Positions 16,495 through 17,018 of a stretch of 17,018 nt of DNA are shown one piece after another. The position numbers and the translations under genes were made by a program. The notes beneath the pieces were generated by a model that worked only from the letters and a program-made list of their open reading frames with translations, searched no databases and was not told the DNA's origin. Every line of letters begins with the position of its first letter. Within the stretch, counting starts at the first letter, position 1. Origin of the DNA: an uncultured Bilophila sp. (GTDB taxonomy: Bacteria > Desulfobacterota > Desulfovibrionia > Desulfovibrionales > Desulfovibrionaceae); NCBI GenBank assembly GCA_959604115.1, contig CAUHBW010000028.1, positions 1-17,018 on the forward strand, in the 5' to 3' direction.

Positions 16495-17018
16495 ATGCCT
16501 ACCGTCTTTTCCCACCCCGCACCGGTGCTGGCTCTGGGGGCGCTTCTCGCCGGGCGCGGCCTGTCCGCCCGGATGCTTTTGTTCGGCGTGTGCTGCGCCG
16601 TGCTGCCCGACGTGGACGTGCTCGGCTTCAGGCTCGGCGTCAGCTACGGCGACGTGCTCGGGCACCGGGGCTTTTCCCACTCGCTGGCGTTCGCGGGCTT
16701 CATGGGCCTTGCCGGGGCCGCGTTCGCACCGCTTCTGCGCGGCGGGCGGCTGACGGGATTCTGCATGGGCTTCTTCGGCGTGGCGAGCCATATCCTGCTG
16801 GACGCCATGACCAACGGCGGCCTCGGCGTGGCGGCCTTCTGGCCTTTCGACGCCTCCCGCCATTTTCTCGACTGGCGGCCCATCCGGGTCTCGCCCTTCG
16901 GCCTGCGCGCTTTTCTCAGCCGGCGCGGCGTCAACGTGCTGCTCTCCGAACTGCGTTGGATATGGCTCCCCTGCCTTACGCTGATCGCGGGCGTCTGGCT
17001 GCTCCGGAAAGCCCGCCG
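16495..17018 (+). CDS. Membrane-bound metal-dependent hydrolase, YdjM/DUF457 type (3' end cut off)
   Basis: Predicted inner-membrane hydrolase; 174 codons are visible and the frame is still open at the window edge, so the C-terminus is missing. The DUF457 pattern of His/Asp residues is present: His7, Asp39 and Asp41 (PDVD), HRGFSHS (57-63, His57 and His62), and SHILLDAMTNGG (98-109, His99 and Asp103). These are presumed metal ligands. Several hydrophobic segments occur (about 10-20, 27-45, 64-81, 88-104 and 154-170). ATG has CGGAGG 4 nt upstream. It lies 18 nt after the patatin stop and is likely cotranslated from the same mRNA. The activity of this family is not established; E. coli YdjM is LexA-regulated, but no LexA-like box is evident here. 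Confidence 0.85.
   Translation, partial: MPTVFSHPAPVLALGALLAGRGLSARMLLFGVCCAVLPDVDVLGFRLGVSYGDVLGHRGFSHSLAFAGFMGLAGAAFAPLLRGGRLTGFCMGFFGVASHILLDAMTNGGLGVAAFWPFDASRHFLDWRPIRVSPFGLRAFLSRRGVNVLLSELRWIWLPCLTLIAGVWLLRKAR

Overview
The window is GC-rich with densely packed genes, mostly on the minus strand. It looks like a chromosomal stretch of an anaerobic deltaproteobacterium, most likely near Desulfovibrio/Bilophila. That placement rests on overall gene style (a PAS domain carrying a CPFCP cysteine motif, several c-di-GMP proteins, a PPK1/PAP polyphosphate pair, an RssA-like patatin) and is inference, because there is no rRNA or other phylogenetic marker. No tRNA, CRISPR array, transposase or phage gene was seen.

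Left part (1-2770): a two-gene minus-strand operon, an NhaC-family antiporter followed by isoaspartyl dipeptidase IadA. It is read from an AT-rich promoter with a perfect 15-bp palindrome in the -10/-35 spacer and two hairpins in the leader. From about 2770 to 3427 there is a GC-rich, palindrome-rich stretch with no convincing gene.

Middle-left (3428-5953): a fosmidomycin-resistance-type MFS exporter (minus), ended by a strong terminator, is divergent from a diguanylate cyclase (plus) with an NTF2-like sensor and no I-site. Their shared intergenic region is full of short perfect inverted repeats.

Centre (6007-11122): a polyphosphate operon on the minus strand. It runs from pap (polyphosphate:AMP phosphotransferase, two fused PPK2 domains, one degenerate), through a spacer of three back-to-back hairpins, to ppk1 and then a stand-alone Ppx-type HD-domain protein with a 150-residue disordered Ala/Pro/Glu tail. 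Together these would make polyP from ATP and return its phosphate to AMP; the HD protein is the unknown member.

Right part (11214-17018): a 1364-residue cytoplasmic c-di-GMP phosphodiesterase (seven PAS-like modules, degenerate GGDVF, intact EAL) lies just upstream of pap on the same strand. Divergent from it are an RssA-like patatin and a YdjM/DUF457-type membrane hydrolase that runs off the end.

Most interesting points: the polyP operon with its odd HD protein and hairpin spacers, and its position between a cyclase with no product inhibition and a large PAS-controlled phosphodiesterase. Nothing here is a clearly new defence or mobile system.
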